Assembly: GCF_042684665.1 (NCBI RefSeq)
Contig: NZ_JBHULY010000039.1
Span: 1-64,000 of the forward strand
Reading direction: 5' to 3'
Origin: Jejuia rubra
Lineage (GTDB): Bacteria; Bacteroidota; Bacteroidia; Flavobacteriales; Flavobacteriaceae
DNA length: 64,000 nt
The notes beneath the pieces are model-generated. The model was given only the letters and a program-made list of their open reading frames with translations. It was not told the DNA's origin and ran no database searches. Positions 8,973 through 17,051 of the stretch are shown here, in pieces. The position numbers were made by a program, and so were the translations under genes. Numbering within the stretch: the stretch's first letter is position 1; each line of letters opens with the position of its first letter.

Positions 8973-11183
8973 TTAATTTAAAATCGAATTAAACGTCGAA
9001 TTTGGTCGCATTACATTATTCGCTTCAGATTCATCAGGAAGATAATACCCCCCAATACTTACAGGTTTACCTTGAATTTCATTTAGGGCTGTTACAATAT
9101 CGGACTCGGCTTTCACCAATTTTTGAGCAATAGGGGCAAACTCTTTTTTTAAGGATTGATCCTCATTTTGATTTGCCAATTCCTGTGCCCAATACAGAGC
9201 AAGGTAAAAATGGCTACCCCTGTTGTCCAATTCTCCGGCAACCCTTGATGGGCCTTTATTATTATCCAATAACTTTCCTGTTGCTTCATCCAATGTTTCG
9301 GCCAAGACTTTAACTTTTGGGTTGCTGTTTATCTCGCTGTAATGTTCCAAGGAAACTGCCAACGCTAAAAACTCACCCAAAGAATCCCAGCGTAAATGGT
9401 TTTCTTCCAACAATTGTTGTACGTGCTTTGGAGCAGAACCTCCTGCACCAGTTTCAAATAAGCCACCTCCATTCATCAAAGGCACAATAGACAACATTTT
9501 TGCGCTAGTTCCCACTTCAAGAATAGGGAATAGGTCCGTTAAATAATCGCGTAGCACATTACCAGAGACTGAAATGGTATCTTTCCCATCTTTCAATCTT
9601 TCACAAGTGAAAAGCGTTGCATCTACTGGAGCAAGAATTCTTAAATCCAACCCAGAGGTATCGTGGTCTTTTAAATAAGTGTTTACTTTTTTAATCAATT
9701 CCGCATCGTGCGCTCTGTTTTTGTCTAACCAAAATACTGCAGGAGTCTGCGAAGCTCTCGCTCGGGTAACAGCTAATTTTACCCAATCCTGAACTGGAGC
9801 ATCCTTTGTTTGGCACATGCGCCAAATATCACCTTCTTCAACATCGTGTTGCAACAATACGTTGCCAGAAGCATCTATAACTTTCACAACACCGTCGGAT
9901 ACAATTTCAAAAGTTTTATCGTGAGAACCGTATTCTTCTGCCTTTTGAGCCATTAAGCCAACGTTTGGGACTGTCCCCATAGTGGTTGGGTCAAAAGCAC
10001 CATGCTCCTTGCAGAAATCTATAGTAGCCGCATAAACACCTGCGTAACTGCTATCCGGTATAACGGCTTTAGTGTCCTGAAGATTGCCCTGGGCATTCCA
10101 CATTTTACCAGAAGTACGAATCATCGCAGGCATCGAAGCATCGATAATTACATCACTTGGTACATGCAAATTGGTAATCCCTTTATCGGAATTTACCATT
10201 GCAATGCCAGGTCCTTTTTCATAAGTAGTGGCAATATCCGCTTCTATTTCTTGGCGCTTATCAGCTGGTAATTCCTGGATACGTTCCAATAAATTCCCAA
10301 GACCTGAATTAACGTTAACACCAAGCGCTTCAATGGTTTCACCATGCTTTTCAAAAACATCCTTGAAGAATATTTTTACCGAATGCCCAAAAATAATCGG
10401 GTCGCTCACCTTCATCATGGTGCCTTTCATATGCAATGAAAACAGAATATTTTGTTCACGAGCATCCGCTACTTGAGCTTCAAAAAACGCCAATAATGCC
10501 TTTTTGCTCATTTTAGTGGCATCAATAATCTCGCCTTTTAATAAAGGAAAATTACCTTTTAAAACAGAGGCATTGCCATTGGTGTCCTCATGCACGATTT
10601 TGATACTTGTCGCTTCACCAAGAGTCACCGATTTTTCGTTATGGGCAAAATCGCCGGCACTCATAGTGGCCACATGGGTCCTTGAATTTTCAGACCATGC
10701 ACCCATTCTGTGCGGGTTCTTTTTCGCATAATTCTTAACAGCCTTTGGCGCACGTCTATCACTATTACCCTCGCGTAGAACAGGGTTTACGGCACTTCCT
10801 TTTACTTTATCGTAACGCTCTTTGATATCTTTTTCCGTGTCATTTTCCGGCTCATTAGGGTAATCTGGAAGCGCAAAACCTTTGGACTGCAACTCCTTAA
10901 TGGCTCCTTTCAACTGAGGTACTGAAGCACTGATGTTCGGCAATTTTATAATATTGGCCTCGGGTCTTTTTGCCAATTCGCCAAGTATTGCCAAATCATC
11001 AGAAACCTGTTGTTCTTCCGTTAAAAAATCGGGAAAAACTGCAAGGATTCTTGCCGCCAAGGAAATATCCCTAGTTTCAATTTCGATACCAGAAGATTTC
11101 ACAAAAGTCTCCACGATTGGTAAAAAGGATCGTGTTGCCAAAGCTGGTGCCTCGTCAGTTTTTGTATAAATAATTTTAGACAT
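8973..11183 (-). CDS. icd: Monomeric NADP-dependent isocitrate dehydrogenase
   Basis: 736 residues, the length of the monomeric IDH-II family rather than the ~415-residue dimeric type. It oxidises isocitrate to 2-oxoglutarate in the TCA cycle, in the cytosol. Family hallmarks include KIIYTKTDEAPALATRSFLP at the start, the conserved SNPVLREGNSDRRAP-like segment (NPVLREGNSDRRAP), AWSENSRTHVATM, LHMKGTMMKVSDPIIFGH and FETGAGGSAPKHVQQ. The gene stands alone on the minus strand with its own terminator and a long non-coding stretch upstream. Confidence 0.95.
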   Translation of the reverse strand: MSKIIYTKTDEAPALATRSFLPIVETFVKSSGIEIETRDISLAARILAVFPDFLTEEQQVSDDLAILGELAKRPEANIIKLPNISASVPQLKGAIKELQSKGFALPDYPNEPENDTEKDIKERYDKVKGSAVNPVLREGNSDRRAPKAVKNYAKKNPHRMGAWSENSRTHVATMSAGDFAHNEKSVTLGEATSIKIVHEDTNGNASVLKGNFPLLKGEIIDATKMSKKALLAFFEAQVADAREQNILFSLHMKGTMMKVSDPIIFGHSVKIFFKDVFEKHGETIEALGVNVNSGLGNLLERIQELPADKRQEIEADIATTYEKGPGIAMVNSDKGITNLHVPSDVIIDASMPAMIRTSGKMWNAQGNLQDTKAVIPDSSYAGVYAATIDFCKEHGAFDPTTMGTVPNVGLMAQKAEEYGSHDKTFEIVSDGVVKVIDASGNVLLQHDVEEGDIWRMCQTKDAPVQDWVKLAVTRARASQTPAVFWLDKNRAHDAELIKKVNTYLKDHDTSGLDLRILAPVDATLFTCERLKDGKDTISVSGNVLRDYLTDLFPILEVGTSAKMLSIVPLMNGGGLFETGAGGSAPKHVQQLLEENHLRWDSLGEFLALAVSLEHYSEINSNPKVKVLAETLDEATGKLLDNNKGPSRVAGELDNRGSHFYLALYWAQELANQNEDQSLKKEFAPIAQKLVKAESDIVTALNEIQGKPVSIGGYYLPDESEANNVMRPNSTFNSILN

Positions 11184-11392
11184 TCGCGTCGCGTTTTTTT
11201 ATGAATAAAAGAGCTAAAAACAGCAGAGAAAATTCGATTCGTTTTTAGCGACTGCGAATATACGAAATTTGATAGTTATAATAGAAGCATATGGAAGGGA
11301 AAAACAGAGAACCCGGAAACATTTCGCATAATTTTAATATATCCTCTGAGAAGTATCGAATTGTCAAAATAGCATATCATATAATATAAAAA

Positions 11393-11441
11393 GTAAAAAG
11401 CCATATCACTATAGAATTTAATCTATTCTGACATGGCTTTC
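11393..11441 (-). terminator. Orphan intrinsic terminator
   Basis: On the minus strand AAAGCCATGTCAGAATAGA pairs almost fully with TCTATAGTGATATGGCTTT, followed by TTTACTTTTT. The nearest upstream minus-strand gene, rplS, already has its own terminator at about 12000, so this hairpin ends some other transcript. Confidence 0.6.
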
Positions 11442-11996
11442 CTTGAAATAACTTTACGTGACCTAATTTAACATTGCTGTTAAAATCAACCTGCATTTTC
11501 ATACAGATCTTTTCAATTCAAGTAACGGTATTTCAAATGAAACATAAGATGTAATTTTCAAAATGTATTGAACTTATTACTATCATGTTTCATGATGTAA
11601 TTGTTTTTCTTAGTGTTTGCTTTTCTTTCTTCATTTTCATGAGGAAATCATTTCAAACATCACTTTCAAATGCCTCGGGCGTTTTAAGTCCTTCTCATTT
11701 TTAAGCTTTTAGTTACGCGTTCATTCCAGCAATTTACATTTGGGGAATGTTTGTAACCTTCGGTTTCATTATTTGTATTTTCATTTAAATAGTTCAGCCT
11801 AAAAAAACAATTATATGTGTAAAGAACGTTTCTTTTACGGAATTTTTAAATTTAAATCCGCATGAGTTGCAAAACCGGCTTGCACCGTTATTTTTAATTC
11901 CTCACCTAATATACGCCAAAAGTTCCGTATTGCCAAATTTTCGTAACGTTTTATATGTCAACCGCTTATCAACAGCACTTATTAACTTTTGTTCAT

Positions 11997-12030
11997 AAAA
12001 AAAAGCCCTGGGCAAATCCAAGGCTTTTTC
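11997..12030 (-). terminator. Terminator of rplS
   Basis: On the minus strand AAAAGCC(TTGG) ... (CCA)GGGCTTTT followed by a run of T, about 20 nt past the rplS stop. Confidence 0.75.
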
Positions 12031-12048
12031 AAGTTGTTAGTTTTTCTA

Positions 12049-12399
12049 CTAGTGTCTTTTTTCCTTAATCCTAGCTTTCTTACCAGTAAGCCCTCTAAAG
12101 TAGTAAATACGTGCACGACGTACTTTACCACGCTTGTTCACCTCAATTTTCTGCAAAGCAGGCAAGTTTATAGGAAAAATACGCTCAACGCCGATAGACC
12201 CCGACATCTTTCTGATGGTAAATGTCTCAGAAGAACCAGAGCCTCTTCTTTGGATCACAACCCCTCTAAAAAACTGGGTACGCGTCTTGTTACCTTCCTT
12301 AATTTCGTAATAAACGGTAATGGTGTCACCGGCACCAAAATCCGGTATGTCCTTTTTTGTTACAAATTCGTCTTGAACAAATTTTACTAAAGATTCCAT
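12049..12399 (-). CDS. rplS: 50S ribosomal protein L19
   Basis: 116 residues. A large-subunit ribosomal protein near the 30S interface. Diagnostic stretches are DTITVYYEIKEGNKTRTQFF, GVVIQRRG and the basic end RRARIYYFRGLTGKKARIKE. The frame is open 13 codons further upstream, but family members start at MESLVKFVQDEFV, so the ATG at 12399 was chosen. It is monocistronic, with a terminator downstream. Confidence 0.95.
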   Translation of the reverse strand: MESLVKFVQDEFVTKKDIPDFGAGDTITVYYEIKEGNKTRTQFFRGVVIQRRGSGSSETFTIRKMSGSIGVERIFPINLPALQKIEVNKRGKVRRARIYYFRGLTGKKARIKEKRH

Positions 12400-12523
12400 G
12401 TCTTTATCTTTAAACAGTTGATTCGAAACAACATTCACGATTCTCGCCAGAGGTTAACCCGAAATTGGGTGCAAATATAATTAATAATACAAAATGCACA
12501 ATTATTAATTTTATTTTTTATTT

Positions 12524-12610
12524 GGGCGTTACCCACAAGGGGTCGGGCTTTCGCTACTCAATCCCTCCTTCGTCGGGGATTTCAAACAGGCCGTTCAATC
12601 CCTAACGCAG
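12524..12610 (+). repeat. GGGCGTTACCC interspersed element, copy 1
   Basis: It begins GGGCGTTACCCACAAGGGGT, continues with CGGGCTTTCGCT and ends CAATCCCTAACGC. The same order of blocks is found, inverted, at 40619-40725 and partially at 56741-56823. It lies between rplS and the TIGR02757 gene. Repeats of this type are widespread in flavobacterial intergenic DNA; their role is unknown. Confidence 0.75.
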
Positions 12611-12642
12611 TGCAGAACAAAAGTGAAGGTTTAGACATAATT

Positions 12643-13428
12643 TTAAAACCCCTCAAAAACCCCTAATCCAAAAAGCGCAAAATCATATTTTACAGGGTCT
12701 TCAGCATCCAGTTGTCGCAGATTTTTGTCCAGCTCCAAAAGCGCTTTGGCATCATTCTGCTTTCGTTTCAGCAGGCCTAGTTTTCGGGCCACATTTCCGG
12801 AGTGTACATCCAAAGGGCACGACAGTTGGCTGGGCAAGAGGGTTTTCCAAATCCCAAAATCCACCCCGGCATTATCCTGCCGGACCATCCACCGCAGATA
12901 CATGTTGATACGTTTCGCGGCCGAATTCTTCAACGGATCGCTTACATGCTTTTGAGTGCGAGGCAGATGTTCAATTTCAAAAAACAGCGTTTTGAATTTT
13001 GAAATGGATTTTTGCAGCGAATCCTTTTCCGCATGTTTTGAAAATACCCCCTCCAAGCCACCATGATTCTTATAAATATGTTGCAACGATTTTATAAATT
13101 GAATACAATCGCCGCCATTAAAGGTGCGGTGCACAAACGGCTCAAGTTTTTCCAAATCACTTTCCTGATGGTTCAAAACAAAATCATGAGGTGCACTGTC
13201 CAAAAGTTCTATCAGCCTTTGGGCATTGTTAATGATACTTTTGCGGTTGCCCCATGCAATAGTGGCCGTCAGAAAACCTGATATTTCAACATCTTCTTTT
13301 TTTGAAAATCGGTGGGGTACCTGTATGGGGTCGGTTTCAATAAATTTTGGGTTGTTGTACTGTTCTACCTTTTCATCTAAGAAGATTTTAAGTTCCGCCT
13401 TTGGAAGTTTATTTCCTATTTTATTCAT
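12643..13428 (-). CDS. TIGR02757 (DUF2400) family protein
   Basis: 261 residues. Recognised by the family stretches ETDPIQVPHRFSKKEDVEI, ATIAWGNRKSI, FNGGDCIQFI and NMYLRWMVRQDNAGVDFGIW. The tryptophan-rich conserved core is typical of this Bacteroidota/Spirochaetes family. Its fold resembles helix-hairpin-helix DNA glycosylases, but the function is unproven. The TTG at 13437 gives three extra residues; the ATG at 13428 is preferred. Confidence 0.85.
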   Translation of the reverse strand: MNKIGNKLPKAELKIFLDEKVEQYNNPKFIETDPIQVPHRFSKKEDVEISGFLTATIAWGNRKSIINNAQRLIELLDSAPHDFVLNHQESDLEKLEPFVHRTFNGGDCIQFIKSLQHIYKNHGGLEGVFSKHAEKDSLQKSISKFKTLFFEIEHLPRTQKHVSDPLKNSAAKRINMYLRWMVRQDNAGVDFGIWKTLLPSQLSCPLDVHSGNVARKLGLLKRKQNDAKALLELDKNLRQLDAEDPVKYDFALFGLGVFEGF

Positions 13429-13501
13429 ATTTGGCAAAAATAGCTGTAATTAGCTAAATGCAAAATAGACTAAGATCTTTACTAAACCTAGTAGCCAATT
13501 T

Positions 13502-14680
13502 ATGATTCGCCCTAATAAATCAAGTATACTTCCTATTATAGTGTTTTCCCAATTTTGCTGTACATCCCTGTGGTTTGCGGGTAATGGGGTTATGGGCGGA
13601 ATTACGGAAAGCTTTAGTTTAGAGGGCAATGCCTTGGGGTACTTAACTTCTGCCGTACAGTTGGGATTTATTTTTGGGACGTTTGTTTTCGCTTTATATA
13701 CAATAACAGATAGGTATTCACCCTCAAAGGTGTTTTTTGGGTGCGCCATAATTAGCGCCATATTTAATCTTTTTATTGTGTTTGAATTTAATACAACAAG
13801 TTCTTTATTGGTCTTTCGGTTTGTAACAGGCGTTTTTTTGGCAGGTATTTATCCTGTGGGAATGAAAATAGCCGCAGATTATTTCAGTAAGGGTTTAGGG
13901 AAATCACTTGGGTTCTTAGTCGGTGCCCTAGTTTTAGGAACTGCCTTACCACATCTTTTGAGGGGTTTAGGATGGTTTCCGTCATGGCGATCAGTGATTT
14001 ATGCCACCTCCGGGTTGGCCATTTTTGGAGGTATTATAGTATTGGTGTTGGTTCCAAATGGCCCATACAGAAAACCGGCATCTAAGTTTGATTTTTCTGT
14101 TGTTTACAAAGTTTTTAAGCCTTCAAATTTTAGGTCTGCGGCTTTTGGGTATTTTGGGCATATGTGGGAACTTTATGCGTTTTGGGCTTTTCTTCCTGTA
14201 GTTCTGGCGGCTTATCAGAATTATCATGGAATAATAGAATTTAATATTTCCTTGGTTAGCTTTATGGTAATAGCCATTGGGGCATTGGGTTGTGTACTTT
14301 CAGGATATCTATCACAAAAATATACATCAAAAAACGTGGCTGCATTCGCGCTGGGTATTTCTTGTGTTTGCTGTATTTTGTCGCCATTCATTTTTCTGTC
14401 AAAATTTCAAATATTGAATTTTATGTTTTTGGTAATTTGGGGAATGGCGGTAATAGCGGACTCTCCTTTGTTTTCAGCATTGGTTGCTCAAAATACTGAA
14501 GCCGAAGTAAAGGGTACTGCTTTAACTATTGTAAATTCTATTGGTTTTGCGATAACCATAATAAGCATTCAAATTCTGAATACCCTGGAGTTAATTATCG
14601 ATGCGAAATATTTGTTTCTAATCCTATCGATAGGACCTATCTTTGGATTAATGGCACTGCTGAAAGAAAAGAAATCCTAG
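13502..14680 (+). CDS. MFS transporter
   Basis: 392 residues with about twelve hydrophobic segments, an inner-membrane major facilitator. The N-terminus LPIIVFSQFCCTSLWFAGN and the RFVTGVFLAGIYPVGMKIAA segment (motif around the TM4-5 region) fit the CynX/NimT-like or nitrate/nitrite-type MFS branch. The substrate cannot be told. It ends tail-to-tail with the ABC ATPase gene, sharing a CTAG tetranucleotide (14677-14680). Confidence 0.85.
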   Translation: MIRPNKSSILPIIVFSQFCCTSLWFAGNGVMGGITESFSLEGNALGYLTSAVQLGFIFGTFVFALYTITDRYSPSKVFFGCAIISAIFNLFIVFEFNTTSSLLVFRFVTGVFLAGIYPVGMKIAADYFSKGLGKSLGFLVGALVLGTALPHLLRGLGWFPSWRSVIYATSGLAIFGGIIVLVLVPNGPYRKPASKFDFSVVYKVFKPSNFRSAAFGYFGHMWELYAFWAFLPVVLAAYQNYHGIIEFNISLVSFMVIAIGALGCVLSGYLSQKYTSKNVAAFALGISCVCCILSPFIFLSKFQILNFMFLVIWGMAVIADSPLFSALVAQNTEAEVKGTALTIVNSIGFAITIISIQILNTLELIIDAKYLFLILSIGPIFGLMALLKEKKS

Positions 14681-15339
14681 GAAACAATCTTTCCGTCTAC
14701 CATCACCAGTTTTCTATCAGCCATATCGGCCAATTCCTCATTATGGGTAACGATAACAAAGGTCTGCCCAAATTCATCCCGAAGCTGAAAAAAGAGATTG
14801 TGCAGGTTTTCGGCAGACTCACTATCCAAATTTCCGGACGGCTCGTCTGCAAAAATTAAATCAGGTTTGTTTATTAATGCCCTTGCTACGGCAACACGCT
14901 GTTGCTCACCACCGGAAAGTTCGTTGGGCTTATGGTCATAGCGATGCGATAGTCCCAAAAAGTCCAATAACTCTTTAGCACGTTTTTCAGCTTCGGCTTT
15001 ATTCGTGCCTTTTATAAACGCTGGCAAGCACACATTTTCTAGGGCTGTAAACTCAGGTAATAATTGATGGAACTGAAAAATAAAACCAATATGTCGGTTT
15101 CTAAATTTAGCCAATGCTTTATCGTTAAGCGATTTTATTTCGTTGTTATTGATAACCAAACTAAAATCTTCAGTTTTTGAAGCTTTGTCCAAAGTGCCCA
15201 AAATCTGTAAAAGTGTTGTTTTTCCAGCTCCCGAAGCTCCAACAATAGAAACCACTTCACCTTTTTTTACTTCAATATCCACGCCTTTAAGAACGTGCAG
15301 ATCGTCATAATATTTATGGATGTTTTTGGCTTGAATCAT
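14677..15339 (-). CDS. lolD: ABC transporter ATP-binding protein, LolD-like
   Basis: 220 residues. Walker A is GASGAGKTT, the signature is LSGGEQQRVAVARAL, Walker B is LIFADEPSGNLD, the H-loop is VTHNEELA. The overall form (HVLKGVDIEVKKGEVV, HIGFIFQFHQLLPEFTALENV) matches LolD/MacB-type ATPases that extract lipoproteins from the inner membrane or drive MacB-like pumps. No LolC/E permease gene is adjacent, so the specific lolD role is likely but not proven. Confidence 0.85.
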   Translation of the reverse strand: MIQAKNIHKYYDDLHVLKGVDIEVKKGEVVSIVGASGAGKTTLLQILGTLDKASKTEDFSLVINNNEIKSLNDKALAKFRNRHIGFIFQFHQLLPEFTALENVCLPAFIKGTNKAEAEKRAKELLDFLGLSHRYDHKPNELSGGEQQRVAVARALINKPDLIFADEPSGNLDSESAENLHNLFFQLRDEFGQTFVIVTHNEELADMADRKLVMVDGKIVS

Positions 15340-15495
15340 AGGTTATAAATAACAGGCGTGAATTTACCATTTTAAGTCGTTACCCACAATTATGATTTAA
15401 AATTATTGTTTGAAATTACTATTTCAACACAAATGATGGTGTAAACCGATAAAATAAATTTTGAAATTTATATATTGAGGCTATAATCGGAAAAG

Positions 15496-16083
15496 ATGCC
15501 ATACAAGAATTTTGAAGAGTACAGTATTCGGGTAACGGATGATGTTAAGGAGCGTTATAAAAAAATAATTGAAGACTTAGGTGAAGATACTGACCGGGAC
15601 GGCCTTTTAAAAACCCCTGAGAGAGCTGCCAAGGCCATGCAGTTTTTAACGCAGGGATATAATCAAGACCCCGTTGAAATTTTGACAAGTGCCATGTTTA
15701 AGGAGTCTTACGACGAAATGGTAATTGTGAAGGATATTGAATTGTATTCGCTCTGCGAGCATCATATTTTACCTTTTTTCGGAAAAGTACATATTGCATA
15801 TATTCCTAACGGACATATTGTGGGGTTGAGTAAACTTCCAAGAATTGTGGATGTATTTGCCAGACGATTACAAGTGCAAGAGCGCCTAACAGAACAGATT
15901 TTAGATTGTATAAACGATACCTTGAAGCCACAAGGCGTAGCTGTGGTTATTGAGGCTTCCCACATGTGCATGATGATGCGGGGGGTGCAGAAGCAAAATT
16001 CTATTACGACGACCTCAGGCTTCAGGGGGCAATTCGAAAAAATAGAAACCCGTAATGAATTCTTAAAATTGATTGGTAAGTAG
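15496..16083 (+). CDS. folE: GTP cyclohydrolase I (FolE type)
   Basis: 195 residues. Converts GTP to 7,8-dihydroneopterin triphosphate, the first step of folate/tetrahydrobiopterin synthesis. The zinc site residues are visible: C in SLCEHHILPFFGKVHIAYIP and the later C in EASHMCMMMRGVQKQ. GLSKLPRIVDVFARRLQVQE is the family signature. Full length compared with E. coli FolE (222), lacking only part of the N-terminus. It stands alone, followed by a small conserved protein gene 70 nt downstream that may be cotranscribed. Confidence 0.96.
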   Translation: MPYKNFEEYSIRVTDDVKERYKKIIEDLGEDTDRDGLLKTPERAAKAMQFLTQGYNQDPVEILTSAMFKESYDEMVIVKDIELYSLCEHHILPFFGKVHIAYIPNGHIVGLSKLPRIVDVFARRLQVQERLTEQILDCINDTLKPQGVAVVIEASHMCMMMRGVQKQNSITTTSGFRGQFEKIETRNEFLKLIGK

Positions 16084-16152
16084 TTAGTTATCTTGTTGAT
16101 AGGTGTAACATTTGGTATGCTTATTGTACTTATCAGTTAAATTAGTTATTGA

Positions 16153-16419
16153 ATGAATAAATACAAAAAATTAGCACTTAGCTTGGTGTTGGACGCCTGT
16201 GGATACATCTCTTTCGTGTTTCCACCATTTGATATTGCATGGGCACCATTATCAGCTTACTTAATGACAAGACTTTACAAAGGCAAACAAGGTAAAATTG
16301 CGGCAGCGATAGCGTTTATTGAAGAAGCTATGCCAGGGCTGGATGTGATTCCTACTTTTACTTTGATGTGGTTATACACGTATGTGTTCAAGCCCAAGGA
16401 AACGATAATTGAAGTGTAA
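16153..16419 (+). CDS. Small conserved hypothetical membrane protein
   Basis: 88 residues with two hydrophobic segments. FPPFDIAWAPLSAYLMTRLYKGKQGKI is flanked by KLALSLVLDACGYISFV and ends in LDVIPTFTLMWLYTYVF. Short proteins of this form are frequent in flavobacteria; function unknown. It sits 70 nt after folE and is closed by a good terminator, so it may be in the folE transcript. Confidence 0.75.
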   Translation: MNKYKKLALSLVLDACGYISFVFPPFDIAWAPLSAYLMTRLYKGKQGKIAAAIAFIEEAMPGLDVIPTFTLMWLYTYVFKPKETIIEV

Positions 16420-16453
16420 AAAAATCCCTTTCGGCAAAAGAAAGGGATTTTTT
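16418..16453 (+). terminator. Terminator after the small protein gene (bidirectional)
   Basis: AAAAATCCCTTTC, loop GGCAAAA, GAAAGGGATTTTTT. It can also end the lipoprotein gene that converges from the right. Confidence 0.85.
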
Positions 16454-16471
16454 ATCAAAAGGCAAAAAGGT

Positions 16472-17038
16472 CTATTGTACCACTACATTAAATGTTTCGG
16501 TAATGTCTTCTTCGCCTCCAGCATTAGTCATATCACCATTACTAACACCACTGGCATCCTTCATTGGTTCATGAATTAGGGTCACCGTAACAGTTCCAGT
16601 TCCGACAGCACCAGTGGTAAGTGTAAAACTTAACCCAATAGGGTTGCCATCTCCGTCAGTATCACTGTAAGCAAATGTTGCTATGGAGTTGGTTGCCTCG
16701 AAAAAGAATTGATGTTCTTCATCTTCTTCCTCAACTTCCTTGGTAATATCTTCGGCAGGCGTTTCTAATTCATTCAGTAACTCTATACTTCCATTGTAGG
16801 TAGTATTGGCCGTTAAATTTACTGGATCAGTTACAACGGGAGGGTTTGGGCCATCACCATCTGTATCCCTGGTTTGCATAGTAACTGTTGTGCCTCCACC
16901 AACTGGTGTTAAGGTAATTGTCATTGTGGTAATCACTTCTTCCTCAACAACAGGTGCTGGGGTGTCGTCGTCATTATCACAAGCAACGAATGTTCCAACA
17001 AGCATTGCTAAAATTAAAATTCGATTTAAGGTTTTCAT
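16472..17038 (-). CDS. Lipoprotein partner of a TonB receptor (possibly MbnP/periplasmic-binding-fold-like)
   Basis: 188 residues with a signal peptide and a lipobox ending FVAC-DNDDD (Cys20). The mature part is Thr/Asp/Glu-rich and beta-strand-like, with two DTDGDG acidic loops (Ca-binding-like) and an EVEEEDEEHQFFF segment rich in potential metal ligands. It sits 13 nt after the TonB receptor stop, so it is in the same transcript. Flavobacterial loci pair such lipoproteins with metal-uptake receptors; a metal-binding surface role is inferred. A family name cannot be given with confidence. Confidence 0.75.
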   Translation of the reverse strand: MKTLNRILILAMLVGTFVACDNDDDTPAPVVEEEVITTMTITLTPVGGGTTVTMQTRDTDGDGPNPPVVTDPVNLTANTTYNGSIELLNELETPAEDITKEVEEEDEEHQFFFEATNSIATFAYSDTDGDGNPIGLSFTLTTGAVGTGTVTVTLIHEPMKDASGVSNGDMTNAGGEEDITETFNVVVQ

Positions 17039-17051
17039 TTTTTTTAAAAAT

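Larger units (their letters stand above)
11184..12048. other. 865-bp gene-free, AT-rich stretch between icd and rplS
   Basis: No convincing ORF; the longest minus-strand frame I followed (about 11650-11840) is about 55 codons and unrecognised. It contains a strong minus-strand terminator at 11393-11441, far from any gene that needs one, a perfect AAAGAACGTTTCTTT palindrome near 11820-11835, and an ACGGAA / TTCCGT inverted pair near 11837 and 11925. It may be decayed sequence or may hold an untranslated transcript. Confidence 0.6.

Noticed and set aside
11650..11840. 55-codon minus-strand frame in the icd-rplS gap
   Set aside because: Asn-rich, no start context, no similarity that I recognise; called non-coding.
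14677..14680. CTAG overlap of the MFS and LolD-like genes as a regulatory site
   Set aside because: It is simply two stop codons sharing a palindromic tetranucleotide.
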